Origin: Adiantum capillus-veneris
Taxonomy: Eukaryota; Streptophyta; Polypodiopsida; Polypodiales; Pteridaceae
Length of the DNA stretch: 64,000 nt
Direction: 5' to 3'
NCBI GenBank assembly: GCA_014529385.2
Contig: CM043955.1
Location: forward strand, 150,799,640-150,863,639
The notes beneath the pieces are model-generated. The model saw only the letters and a program-made list of their open reading frames with translations. It was not told the origin of the DNA and did no database searches. Made by a program: the position numbers and the translations under genes. Below are positions 46,918 to 58,400 of this stretch, one piece after another (within the stretch, counting starts at the first letter, position 1; every line of letters begins with the position of its first letter).

Positions 46918-49900
46918 CTGAGAACCACAAGTTCAATAGTATCCTTTCTTGTTTATGATGTAAAAAACATTTGAAATGCAAACTCTAATAGACAAGAAGA
47001 AATAGCATGGACATTACTTGTGCCATAATGATGGGCCCTCCTTGCCATGAAAACATGTTTTGGTCTTTCATCATTTGAACTATTTTAGTTGTGAAATCTT
47101 GCATTGCTTTCTGCAATCAAGATGAATGGCACCGTCTCAAAATCAAGAAAGGTTGTCACGTTTAATTTTATGATACAAACAATATTCTCACCATGAAAAT
47201 GGTGTTGTTTGTTCTCATGCCTACATTGTCTTGAAGGTATAGCCACACTGGTAGTCCGCTGCATAGGATATAGTACATGAGAAAGAAAGAACAAGTTCTA
47301 TTTACACAAAAAAATTGCATCAAAATCAATATGATTTTTTATGACCATCCCTCTTTCAACAAAATAGCTTCTTAAATGAAAAGCTTAGCAAATCTTCTCA
47401 ATCTTCCTCTGTAATTACTCAACTTTGGCCAAACAAGGATAAACCTTTTCTGGTGTGTGGAAGCTATTTCTCAAGTTGAATTTGCATCAGCACCTAAATA
47501 GGTATCTCTTATGAAACCTAGGGTGAGTCCACATCCCTTCATTGCATTAATTAACCTCTTATAAAGTCAATTTATTGCTTAATATTGCACACAATTCAAT
47601 TTGACAACAGTGAGATTGGGATGTGACCAATTGAATAGATTGTAGGCATAGTTGCACCAATTCATCCCTTTACAAATTCATAAGGAATTTCAACACTCAA
47701 CCCTCTCAAATTAAACAACAAGCACAATTGAAAACAACTAGGTTGTAGCTAGGCCAAACCTTTGAAAGCTCTTTTGTTGCGACCTTACCATAAATTTTAC
47801 ATGCTCTATAGACCATACTTGAAAGCTTTTTTGACCATAGTTGTACAATCCTCTAGATTATGTTTTGAAACTAACCATTTCTCCCATGTCAAGTAGGATT
47901 AAAGGGACAACTAGTGTAAGCCATGGATTAACCAACCCAACGAGACCCATCCAACATTCAAGCTCCAGTTTCTTCAAACTCATTGGGTTGGTTGTAAAGG
48001 GAATAAGTGACTCCTTCATGTACTAGAGGCAAGATTGTCCCTGCACACATACTCGTTACATCCACCTTATGAGCAAAGAATATCGAGGCAAACTCATAGA
48101 GGTGGATTTCATACATAGAGGGAATTTGGTAAAGTAAATCTCTATGATTTTGTGAAGCTATTGAGAGAAAAGAGAACATTTGTGCTGCATACTAGACACC
48201 TCAAAAACATAAGGGGCGGCAAGCTTTATGCATCATCACCATTGCACTAGGTGATGACCACATAAGATACATAGATGATGCAAGGACTTTTTCACAAGCA
48301 TGGATAAACTTAGAAAGGTTGTTTTATGCTAATTTTATGTACTAAAATAGAATTTTGAAAATGGAAATTTAAGGGCTTCCTTAGTAGAGAAAGGAAGGAG
48401 ATAGTTGAACGGGCTCAAATTTGCTTGTGCTCAACTATAAGAAGAAAGACAAAGTGGTGGTACTTCTCAAGCACTTCTAGAGATACCAAAATATCAGAAG
48501 GACCCAATACCTTCTCTTGACAATGTCATATCTCCCAAGAAGGAGGACAAAGGCCTTATACTAATTGAGGGAACTAGGCTCTAATACCCTTGACAACCAC
48601 CAAAGTCTCTTTCCTAAACATGACCACCAGAATCTTAATTTTTGCATTATCACTAGGTTTGCTTTGTTATCATGTTACTCTTTTTATGACTCGAGCTTAA
48701 GGGGATGATAATTAGTAAACCTATGCTTGTGGTAGGCGATGTGACCTATTCTTAGGCTCACATATCCTAACCACGAGGTCTATTTGTCTACCATGCCACA
48801 TGATACATCAAGTGATATGAACGCTTGTGGTGTAAACCAAGGTTGCATTCCAAACTCATATTTATCATTCTTTCCATACGATACAATAAATACACATATT
48901 GGTATTAGTACATACCGTACTAGTTGTTACTTGTACACATTCACCAATACACATCCATGCATGCATGTATCCATGTGTATTAGGTTGTAGACATATGTAT
49001 GTATATATGCATATGTGTGCATGTATGCAACCATGCAAATGTAGACATGTACATCTGTTTGTACTTAGTACTTAACGTATTTTTGGTATTATTCGTGACT
49101 ACACATACCCTACAGTGGTTTTTATTGTTTTCTATGTACTATATTTATCATACCTATCCACCTTGGTGTAAACACTACATGCCATCTTCAAACTGTGTGA
49201 GGCATCTCTAATGTACGTTTTCAAGTGGATTTATGCAAGATAGTCGTATTCATCTCTCACTCTCTTTCTCTCATTATATAGGCAATTCTCTTTTGCATCA
49301 TGAGTGCACTCACTTGTGTCCACCCAAATGTTTAAAGGGTATTTTGGTAATTTTACCAAATATTCATGTGAGGGGAGAGATAGAGCTATTGTGTGCCTTA
49401 TAATGCATATTTTTACACATGTTTTCTTGACCCACTTCACACTTGTATGATCAAATTGCACAATAGGGATTGTCATACATAAATTTTGTAATGTTGTCTA
49501 TTTGAGAAATTTATTAATGGAGCACACGAAATAAACTGTTTAGCAAAAGATTGTGTGTTTGCCTAACCTATTGCTGCCAAAACCAAAGAGAAAATTATAT
49601 GAAATAGAAAAATTGTTGAGAAGTACCCAAAGTTCCACTCAGCATTGATGAAAGGGCCAATGCGAAGGTTGACATAGAGGCCTGCTTCTTTTACCAGATT
49701 CAAGAACTTCAAAAGATCTAGATTTCCCTCAAAATTGTACTACAATATGACAAAGAGAAGATCAACACGTGTCATGAAAAAAAACTGAATGTGATTATGA
49801 CCCTAACATGAAATTCTCTTCCAAATTGTGACATTTCTTACCTAATATATGCATGCACAACAATTACCATACATTTCAAAAATTCTACATGATGTGTGTT

Positions 49901-50018
49901 ATTTGATCTAAATAGCACTTACTTTGCCCTCTTCTGGCTCATGTGCATTCCAAAAAACATAGGTTTGTACAACGTCCAAGCCTCCTTCTTTTGCATTTGA
50001 TATCAAACTCTCCCACAT
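46780..50018 (-). CDS. Plant beta-galactosidase (GH35), exons 2-6 of a partial gene
   Basis: Five exons on the minus strand join in phase into 169 codons: 50018-49923, 49739-49627, 47258-47192, 47110-47018 and 46917-46780. All introns are GT-AG (183, 2368, 81 and 100 bp). The product matches the GH35 catalytic barrel start: [25 protein letters not shown], then GGPIIMAQ joined to IENEFG. That is the GH35 signature; the last Glu of IENE is the expected acid/base. [13 protein letters not shown] follows. The enzymes hydrolyse terminal beta-galactosyl residues of cell-wall glycans in the apoplast. Intron positions are those of plant BGAL genes. The first exon (signal peptide to the STPE-like block) and all exons after DAPDPV were not found within several kb, so the gene is either truncated or has very long introns. 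The open, well-spliced exons argue for recent function. Confidence 0.88.
47018..47110 (-). CDS. Beta-galactosidase exon (GGPIIMAQ block)
   Basis: 31 codons, phase 0. The acceptor is TTGCAG and the donor GTAATG. It encodes [20 protein letters not shown] and the first half of the GH35 signature. Confidence 0.88.
47192..47258 (-). CDS. Beta-galactosidase exon (GLPVWL block)
   Basis: 1 nt plus 22 codons, completing the split Gly codon. The acceptor is TGCAG and the donor GTGAGA. It encodes [20 protein letters not shown]; most relatives have FPVWL and a FRTDN-like segment. Confidence 0.85.
49627..49739 (-). CDS. Beta-galactosidase exon ([13 protein letters not shown] block)
   Basis: 37 codons plus 2 nt. 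The acceptor is TTGTAG and the donor GTACTT. It encodes [20 protein letters not shown] and the LRIGP...AEWNFG block conserved in GH35. Confidence 0.88.
49923..50018 (-). CDS. Beta-galactosidase exon (MWESL... block)
   Basis: 32 codons, phase 0 at both ends. The acceptor TTGCAG precedes the ATG codon of [20 protein letters not shown] and the donor is GTAAGT. The internal Met is not the start; in the family this exon is the second. Confidence 0.88.
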
Positions 50019-50021
50019 CTG

Positions 50022-50022
50022 C

Positions 50023-50062
<40 letters not shown>
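50022..50062. repeat. (CA)n microsatellite at the intron end
   Basis: A CA run on the plus strand (GT on the gene strand) ends only a few bases before the splice acceptor of the exon at 50018, replacing most of the usual polypyrimidine tract with alternating GT. Confidence 0.9.
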
Positions 50063-50066
<4 letters not shown>

Positions 50067-51149
50067 TATTTATGCCATGGTCACAAGTTCTTTGAGTAAT
50101 TGAAAGGCGTATATGAAATCCAAATTTTAATATCACAAGTTCACTTTTCTATACATCAGTCTCCTCCATTTCATGTACATGGAGAATGATTGTCATGGGC
50201 TATCAAATTAAAAACCTTGAATGTGTTTTGCAGCATAAATGTAAATGATAATGCAATGGAGGTAGCTAAGTCTTCTAAATAAAATGTTTATTATTTAGAT
50301 ATGTAGCAAGGAGAGCAAGCTTTATAGTAGTTAATACAAAACCTCAAATTGAAGAGAGTTCATGTAAAAAAATTAAATGCATGCACTATATTGTACGTAA
50401 TTTTGATATCTTAAAACCTTAGAATGCCAAGAAATTGTGGTAAATTTCATGTCAAAATGAAAATCAATACTTGAACAGACAAGGGTTGTTAATATTATCA
50501 TTCACCCCAATTTCTCATCTAATTCCAAGGTCTTTGTCAGATGTTAGCATGTACTCAATGCCCGCTTTTCAACATGTATCTCACTTTGCCGTTTTTTGAA
50601 CACTTATGAAGTTGCACTATGAGAAGAAGCCATCAACACACACATCTTTGATGGGATTTCAACTTAAAGGTCAAAGTGCTCATTGTTGTATCATGTTTGT
50701 AGATACTCTATACTAGCAAACAATTGATTGACGTTAGCCCGTGGCAAGTCGATCAATAGATAACAGTCGATGACCGGCATGGATGGTGATGGCTGTGGAC
50801 AATGCACATCTAATGCCCAAACCACCTATGCTATATCCACTAACCTATCATCCTTGCTCAACACTATAAGGAGTCTATTGCCATGAGCTAAAGCATCTAA
50901 TGTTGTGATATCAAGCCCGTGCAACTTGTATACCCTATTAGCTTAAATTGTCTAAGCCGTCAACTAAGATATACCTTGAGAGTGCATGGGTGGACAACTT
51001 CATCACATTGTATCAAGTTGGTCATAAAAAAATTATGATTCTCTTCATTGTATAATTTACAACGTTTCTCTACTTTCATTTACTGCAAGAATTGCCTACA
51101 AATTTATATTTATTATTAAGTGATGCTGTCCTTTTCAAATGTTATTGTT
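50063..51149. other. No recognisable gene
   Basis: I searched this for the first beta-galactosidase exon and did not find it. The right part may be LTR sequence of the following copia remnant. Confidence 0.4.
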
Positions 51150-52560
51150 GTTGGTGCTACACCATTACCCATTTATCCACCAGCTTTCATGGAAGGAAAA
51201 TATAAAGGCACAAATTACACCTTATAGAAATTAAAAACCTTTGCAATTTGGGATTTCTAAAAATTGTTGATACAATGCTGAGACCAACTCGCACAGACCC
51301 AAGTCCATTTCAACCCTTGATTTTAGAAAATTCAAGTCAAACAATTCCTCCTAATGCAACCCTTCTACATGTGCAAAAGAGACAAAGTGTAGATGCTCTA
51401 TGTGCCATTATCATGTGTGTAAGTGACTGTCCTCAGTTTGATTCACCACATCACCAAAGTACATGAATCTTAGAGTATGTTGGCTCGCCAATATGAGGCT
51501 TACACAATCATACCCTAATTCAAAATTTAGAAATCAACTTGAAATTAAAAATCTTGCTGAAGGGGAGAAAGTGGAGGTCTTTATCAAGCACCTAAAAGAC
51601 CTCCATGGATGAGAAGAATGAAGCCTTCAAAGCTTATTGGAAAGACAAAGAATTGGCCAAACAATGGTAAAGAAGAGCTTGAAAGATGGGTCTTCATGAA
51701 AGAAGTATGCTCATTAGTTTAAACTCCAATTGTTGATGGCCTTGAGATTTTAGATAGTGAAGCATCTTGACACATGATGAGTACAAGAGATTGGTATAGT
51801 TTCTAAAAGCCTCTACAAGAATCCATCAATATAATTGTCGATAATAATGCTAAGTTTCCTAGTTGAAAGGTTTGGAGCCATCTGTCTTTTAGCAATTACC
51901 AAAAAAAAGAAGCATCTCTTCAAGAAGAAGATGATCTACGTTACGACAGTCACAAATCATGGTCTTATAGTTTGCTTTAAGAAATCAATATAAAAAAACT
52001 TGGATTCTGAAAGCAAAATAGTGGGTAAAGGAGTATGGTGGAATTATCTTTATCAATGATCATAGAAAGGTGCAGAAAGAGTAGACCTAAACTTTGTCAT
52101 GAGAGATTCGGTGACCTTAGTATTACATACTACAATGTTAAATGAGATGTAGAAATTTGGGATGGTTGCATATACGCTTACAATTGCATATATGAAAGAA
52201 GTATGTGAGGCTTGTATGATAGGCAAGCAGGCATTTTCTGTGGTAAAATGTCTATTTCTACTTTGGGTAAATCTTTCTACTTTTTTATTTTAGTTGATGA
52301 TTTTACAAGGAAGATATGGGTGTATTGCATTCATGAGAAGAGTGAGGTTTTTAGTAAATTCCAATTGTGGCATAAAATTGTAGAAACAGACATGAAAGAA
52401 GGTTAAGAAGCTTTAAACAGATCAAGGAGGGAAATTTATTGCAAATGTATTCAATTATTATTGCAATGAGCATGGCATCAAGCGTTAGTTCACCACTGCT
52501 CACACACCACAACAAAATGGTATTGTGAACACAATAATCAGTTCTAGAGATAGAAGTATC
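51150..52560 (+). pseudogene. Ty1/copia remnant (gag and integrase)
   Basis: The frames give a gag-like start, EGKYKGTNYTL and LKTFAIWDF-type residues (51190-51260) with AIIMCVSDCPQFDS-like sequence after it. Then come a pre-integrase end (EACMIGKQAFS, 52210-52240) and the integrase core: LVDDFTRKIWVYCIHEKSEV (52290-52350), TDQGG, FTTAHTPQQNGIV (52490-52525). Integrase without RT or RNase H upstream fits the copia order (gag, protease, integrase, RT). It stops abruptly near 52560, where sequence from another repeat begins. Confidence 0.7.
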
Positions 52561-52808
52561 TCCCTTTGCTTGTCAAAGCCAATTCCAACACATGCACTGG
52601 AACATGCACCTAAACTGCTATACACTGGAAGAACAAGAGTCAACTGAAGCTAGAACTGGAACTTCCATCCTTAGATGGACAATGGAAAATTAAAGAACAT
52701 CCTTTGCTTCAAGAAGGGAAGATATCCCCTCTGTCATCCATAATCCACAATCCGGTATAAAAGTGCAACCGAATTGTCAACATGCTATGCATCGGATAGG
52801 TAGCTCTA

Positions 52809-53156
52809 TCAACAATCCCAAGAAAGACGTGCATTTGCAAAAGGCACAACAAATCTGCCAATCCATCTCCTCGAAGAAAACACACAACCATACAAAACTC
52901 CCCCAAAAGTGATGAAGAAGATCCTAGTGTTGTCCAAGCACTTCTCTCTGAAGAAGAAGCTGCAAATAAATAGCTCCACCTCTGGATCCAACAATCGCAT
53001 GCTTGATCCCCTTGCGGGAAGTCGCGGTAGGATGACTCCATCTAGGAAGAAACCAAAGCAATCTAGCATTGCTACATATCTTGCAACTTCCATTGAGTCC
53101 CCTCGGTGAGGAGAGGTTGGGGTAAATAAGGGTAAAGACGAGGAAGTGGTAGACAA
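52809..53156 (-). CDS. Unidentified ORF in repeat X
   Basis: The ORF encodes 115 residues, aromatic and Arg-rich, with RYVAMLDCFGFFLDG and FFITFGGVLYGCVFSSRRW. A similar but broken sequence (ITFGASFYGCVFFEEMDW) is present in the plus-strand copy near 36995-37045, so the reading frame is shared by both copies. It could be the start of a gag. It matches no family I recognise. Confidence 0.35.
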   Translation of the reverse strand: MSTTSSSLPLFTPTSPHRGDSMEVARYVAMLDCFGFFLDGVILPRLPARGSSMRLLDPEVELFICSFFFREKCLDNTRIFFITFGGVLYGCVFSSRRWIGRFVVPFANARLSWDC

Positions 53157-53474
53157 GGATCCAAGGCCTTCACATACTCAAATCTGCCCCAAACTTGGAG
53201 AAAACCAAAAAACAACAACAAGCTTCTTCTCTCTCAATTATGTCAAAAACCTCACCGGATCAGCCAAATCCGAGCATCCAAGGTGGTCATATCACCATAG
53301 GGCTCTGATATCATGTCAACGGTGACAGCGGAAGATGCACTGAAGACAAGAACTGGATCGTGATCTGTTGGACACCTCGACTCCGACCTAGAGCACCTGC
53401 AATGCCAAACACATGAACAAGGCCACTTGTGGAGAAGAGAGATCCCTGAGGTAGAAAGAGACAGGTCATCTAAG

Positions 53475-53582
<108 letters not shown>

Positions 53583-54479
53583 GGGAAAGGCTATTGATGC
53601 TAATAACAAGCTGCTCATACAAGTGACCAAAAACATAGAACAAACATGGCAACTGGATAGACCTGAGGTACACACAACTACGGCTGCTACTGACACTTCC
53701 AACTGCTCTTGCACATGAGACCACTAACACGGTCTGCACATGGGCATCACCTCCAACATGCTCTAAGAGCCTAGATCTAATGCATCTCCTCTTGGCTAGA
53801 TCGTAATGCATCTCCTCTTGGCTAGATCTAGATGTGGATCTAGATCTTGGATGAGAAAACCTACCACTGCATGGTCAAAAGGGCCTATGAAAGGCTACCT
53901 TGAGGCGGTACTACACCGTAGAGGAACTCCATGCACTGACCCTGCTACCCACCAAAAATGATAGGGTTGAGTGTTGCCCAAAATGTTGAAATGGAAAACG
54001 TTGGGCTGAGGAAAAAGTGATTCACAAATCACCACCCCCTTCTACAATCCTAGGGCTGCCCACCATGGGGTCTGTGCTCCCAAGAGTATTGTGCACCATG
54101 CCATCTGATTGTGCCCTTGATCACACCTACATAGAACCAAGAGTCCAGGTTGGCTAGGTAGTCAACACTCGTGACTGGGGAAAGGAAGGAAAAAATAGGT
54201 AGAGGCACACTAGGCCACATGAAAAATACTGGCAAGGCTAGGGAAAAATACCCCCATCCTGCAAGAGCCTAATGGCCATGGAACTGAGCCAAAACCCAAG
54301 GCTAAACATATCCTGACATGAGAAACCTACCTCACATTGGCCGGGCACAGCCACAAAACAGCCCTCACTCCCTAGCACATGTCCTTGTGAGAAACTGGAA
54401 CCAACTATATGAACCAAGAGAGATGCCTGAACTCTTAACCTTAGTCCTACTAGCTAGTATGAGCAAGTGACTACTTCCA

Positions 54480-54920
54480 CTCATTAGAGTTTTTGTTTTT
54501 TTCGACAGAGAAAATCCAATCCCTGCTCTGTATGATCTCTTCATATTTGGCCATCACAAGGTTTCTTTTGAAAACTTAGATGTTTCTCGCTTTCCAAGTT
54601 TGCTTGAGGAAAAAAAAGCGAACAATCTACGTGCAAACTAGAATGGCTTGATTTCTATAGATCTTTCCTCCCAAGAGGAGATCATCCTTGAAAAAGGAAA
54701 TATTCCAAGTCTTCTACATCCTATTTTCACGCTTTCCCTGCAAGTCCTCTCGTGGCTAGGCAATCTTTGAAAAGGTGGTTGGGGTCTTCAATTGTCGCTT
54801 TGCATCCTGAGCATAGATATGTGCCAATTCCTTTGGATTTTACCTTGATGCCAATAGGAATGGCCGCCATGGCACCTTCCAAAGGCATAACTTCATTAAG
54901 CTAAGCAAAGGCAGATTCTA
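54480..54920 (-). pseudogene. LINE family C 3' end (zf-RVT), interrupted
   Basis: The minus-strand frame gives AAIPIGIKVKSKGIGTYLCS, then GCKATIEDPNHLFKDCLATRGL (54875-54740), a zf-RVT module with all C..C...H...C ligands. It ends in stops soon after. The element is cut at 54920 by the insertion of the LTR element at 54921; similarity to the copy at 16560 suggests a little of it continues after 60113. Confidence 0.7.
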
Positions 54921-56197
54921 TGTCACGTGACACATCCCAACCCTATGTGTCCATGGACAAGCTACACCACAACAGGGTTCAGTTAGTCCAGTCAGTTTAG
55001 ATTAGCAGTGATCTGGCACTTTTGTGAGTCTATTCGTAGACCGTGCATGCCCAGTCACTTAGCATAGATGCATATCCTCCGGTTGCACATACCATGATCA
55101 TCGAAATTCCCATCAGAATCCATTAGCATCAGTTAGGGGAATTTTCCAATGCATTTAACCTATTTTCCTATTTTTGGTTATTTTCCACTTATTATTTTTA
55201 AGTGACTTTCCAACAAAAGTAGGTAGGGCAATTTTGCTAAGTTAATATATAAGCAAACCAAGTTAGCACTTTCTGGCAGAAGAGGCAGCAGGAGCTTCTC
55301 GCTCAACACACAACTTCTCAGCAGTACCCCCCCTCAGCACCCACAGCAGATCCCATCGCCACCCTCATCACACCCTTGGCGTTTTCCTTCCCCAGTGGAG
55401 CCTCGCCATCCCCTTCTGGCGTTTTGTTTCCCCCTACAAGCAGCCCTACTGCTAGCTGTTTTTGGTCGCTAGCAAATCAGCCAAGGCCAACGTTTTTGGC
55501 TCACAAGAACCAGCGTTTTTGGCAGCAGATTTCCAGCCATTTAAAACGCAGCTTTGATAGCAGTAGACCCAGCGTTTTGACCACAGATTTTCATCAAGGA
55601 AAAAACACAGCTTTTACTAGCGTTTTCCAGCAGGTAATCAGCCCTAACTTCAGTCTTGGCATCACAGATAAGCAGCATTTGCAGCATACGATCATAGCTA
55701 CAAAAACGCAGCCCAAGCTTGGCTTGATCATCGTTTTTATTCAGCCCTAAATTCCCTCAACAAAAACAGAGAATCTCAGCCCTTAAGACAACAAGAAACA
55801 GTCATTTTCAGCCACCAAGAAGACCATGAAAAACATCAGATAGAAGACTACAAATTTCAGCCATCGAGTCGTCGTCGTCGTCGTCATCGGCATAGTCCAA
55901 GTTGCATCAGTCCATTGCATTCGCATTGTACACATTTGTGCAATCAAAGTAGACCACTCTCGCCGACGAGAGTGGGGCCTTCGGAGGAGGGTTTTACAAC
56001 CTCTCGGTGTCGTATCTCTTCTCTCTCCTTCTCTCAGTCTCATTCACTCGCACGCACAATATCCACTCACTTTGTTCGTGATCACAACACTCTACAAGAC
56101 GGAAGGATCTCTCCTTCCCTAAGAACTAAAAGGAACCTTGAGCAATAAAGATCACTAATCTTGAGAAAATACAACATTCATTCCACTGCACCTTACA
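54921..56197 (+). repeat. 5' LTR (1277 bp)
   Basis: It starts TGTCACGTGACAC and ends ...CACCTTACA. It contains a TATA-type box (TAATATATAAG, 55243-55253) and, downstream of it, a cluster of GCGTTTT motifs in both orientations (about 55377-55735). Identity to the 3' LTR over the shared parts is high, roughly 96-97% by eye. Confidence 0.9.
55243..55253 (+). promoter_or_regulatory. TATA-type promoter box of the LTR
   Basis: TAATATATAAG lies about a quarter of the way into the LTR and is kept in the 3' LTR (59921-59931). It is the best candidate for the RNA polymerase II promoter of the element. Confidence 0.5.
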
Positions 56198-56198
56198 T

Positions 56199-56210
56199 TG
56201 GTATCAGAGC
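56199..56210 (+). other. Primer binding site
   Basis: TGGTATCAGAGC begins two bases after the 5' LTR. It is the exact plant initiator tRNA-Met complement. Confidence 0.85.
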
Positions 56211-56737
56211 TTTGGAAGTGTTCTGCATTACTCAAGGAAAGAACCACAAGAACCACAAGATTTTTTTTTTGCTTGTTGCGATCGCACGAACCCAAGTTTA
56301 CTTGGGCATGGCGATTCCTAATCGTGTTTTGTTGAAGAATGACACGGATCCCAAGAAAGAAGGGCTTGTCCAGCCTCCCCTTGTGTCTCTTTTCACTCAT
56401 TGAGAGCGGACCGTGCACTTAGCGGCCGGCCAATTGACGTGAGGTGGGAAAAAGCAACCTTGGTGTGAGCACAAGGCCACCAAGGGGTGCGCCTGCAGAA
56501 AGGTGTAGAACTCGGGTGAAGAGAAGATCCTTCTCCAACGCGATTTGCAAGCGAAAGAACACCTCAAGATCATCAAGAACCCAAGATTCTCACCAATCAA
56601 GGACCTCAAGAACCCCAAGTACCCTAGACCCTCAAGACTCAAGAACCCAAGATTCTCACGAATCAAGGACCTCAAGAACCTCAAGACCCTCAAGAACCCA
56701 AGTTCCTCGCGAGCTTAAGACCCCAAGATCATAGTGC

Positions 56738-58040
56738 ATGGTCGTTACCCGAAGCGGAATGGATACTCCGCATACAGGTGATGAGCATGAGAGAGGCGAC
56801 GGAGACTCGTCCCCACCTGAAGATGATTCCTTCAACCCTCCCCCTTCTCCATCTACGCCAAACCCTCTGGAGGTAGTGGTCAATGGCCATGATGGATAGA
56901 CAAGAAGCAAGTCGCCTTGCTCAAGACCGTGAGCGCCTTGCTCAGGAACGTGAGCGCATTGCTCTTGCAGCAAAACAAGAAGAACATCGACTTGCTTTCG
57001 AACGCGAGCGCGATGTACGAGAGGCTCAAAAGGAGATTCGTCATCAAGAATTTATTTCCCACATCCTAGCCTCGAAGACCGAACCACCCAAAGATCGTGG
57101 GAGTTCGTCAAGTGGCGCAAGCCACGACGCGGATTCCAACCATCTAGTTACAGAAAAGTTGACTTTCAGTAAGTATGACGGTAAGATGGATGCTACAGTT
57201 ATTCATTCTTGGTTGCATCAATTTAATGCTTATTTTGCGAAAACTAAGAAGACAGGAAATAGCAAAGTTTTGACGGCCGCTATGTACCTTGCCGGTGATG
57301 CCATCAATTGGTACCACGCATGGCAAGAGGCACAGCTAGCCGCACACCTAGAGGCAGCTGACGATTTCACGCCCCTCTCTTTTAGTTGGGCTGATTTTCA
57401 AGACAAGCTCAAGGCGCGGTTTATGCCACCTCAGTACCTTGCACAATTGAAGGACGATTGGCGAGCTCTCAAGCAAAATGGTATGCCGGTTATGTTTTTT
57501 TCTAATCGTGTTTTGCAGCTAGGTACCCAATTACGCATGTCGGATGATGAGCGCAAATAGGTTTTTCTCTTTGGATTGGAGGAGTATATCAAGTACGATA
57601 TCGAGGTATTCGATCCAATCGATCTCAACAAGGCGGTAGCGATTGCTCTTGCAGAAGAGATGAAGCACAACAAGGGAAAGCCTAAGGAGAACAAGACTTC
57701 CACAAGTACCTCACAGACTTCTCAGAACCCTCAGAACGGTAAGAATGGTAAGAATGATAACTCTTCTAACCAATCTTCCAACAGTCTCTCATCAAAGAAT
57801 TCTTCCAATGAATCTAAGGGTAAGGCTAACACAAGTGCTAAACCTAAGCTTACTCCAGATGAAAAGGTAGCACAAGGAATTGTAGGAGGATACATCACGT
57901 CGGAAGAACAAAGCACTTATTCTAAGGAAGGTCGCTGTTTTCATTGTCACATTAAGGGTCACATACAAGAACATGTCCTAAGCTTGAATCGAATGAATCT
58001 AAAGAACCCACAACACCCACTACATCTGTCAATGCAATGA
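56738..58040 (+). pseudogene. gag of the LTR element, broken
   Basis: It starts MVVTRSG at 56738, shifts frame near 56880, then runs from 56883: a charged coiled-coil-like segment (RLAQERERIALAAKQEEHRL), and the retrotransposon gag domain (LTFSKYDGKMDATVIHSWLH, AAMYLAGDAINWYHAW, FKARF-like KARFMPPQYLAQLKDDWRAL). An in-frame TAG at 57558-57560 replaces a sense codon. The frame goes on through FGLEEYIKYDIEVFDPIDLN, a Ser/Asn/Lys linker and a zinc knuckle (CFHCHIKGH, near 57935-57960). A one-base loss follows the knuckle His, removing the last Cys from this frame. Capsid formation in the cytoplasm would be its normal role. Confidence 0.85.
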
Positions 58041-58400
58041 ATGATAACACGAGTGTGCCCCAAGTTTCTCAGGACCCTCCCATTGATGATTCTCTCATTA
58101 AATGTTATGGTCGTACGTCGGGGCACCGTTTTGTCATATTGTTTGACTCAGGTAGTATGCATGATGTGATCAGTTCCTCTCTTGTTGAGAGAGCCTGCCT
58201 CGAAGTTAGTCCGAGATCTCCTATCGAGGATCTCTGGCTTTCGTCTTGGTATGGACGCTCTCATCATCGAGGAATGCCTTGATGTGTTGTTTGCAATCCA
58301 ACAAACTGCCTTCACTAGAAGATTTGTTGTTTCTCCTCTCTCAGGATGTGATATGATTTTAGGCATTAAATGGTTTCGTGATAATAACGCTCTCCTGAAA
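58037..58400 (+). pseudogene. Retropepsin-like protease, frameshifted
   Basis: FVILFDSGSMHDVISSSLVE (58130-58190) contains the DSG active-site triad of aspartic retropepsins. After a frameshift near 58220 the other frame has FVVSPLSGCDMILGIKWF (58323-58377), the ILG flap-end motif. Both blocks are in the usual order and spacing, so the protease was complete before the shift. Confidence 0.75.

Noticed and set aside
55376-55750. 124-residue frame in the 5' LTR
   Set aside because: It lies wholly inside the LTR and across the GCGTTTT motif cluster, is absent from the 3' LTR, and has no domain.
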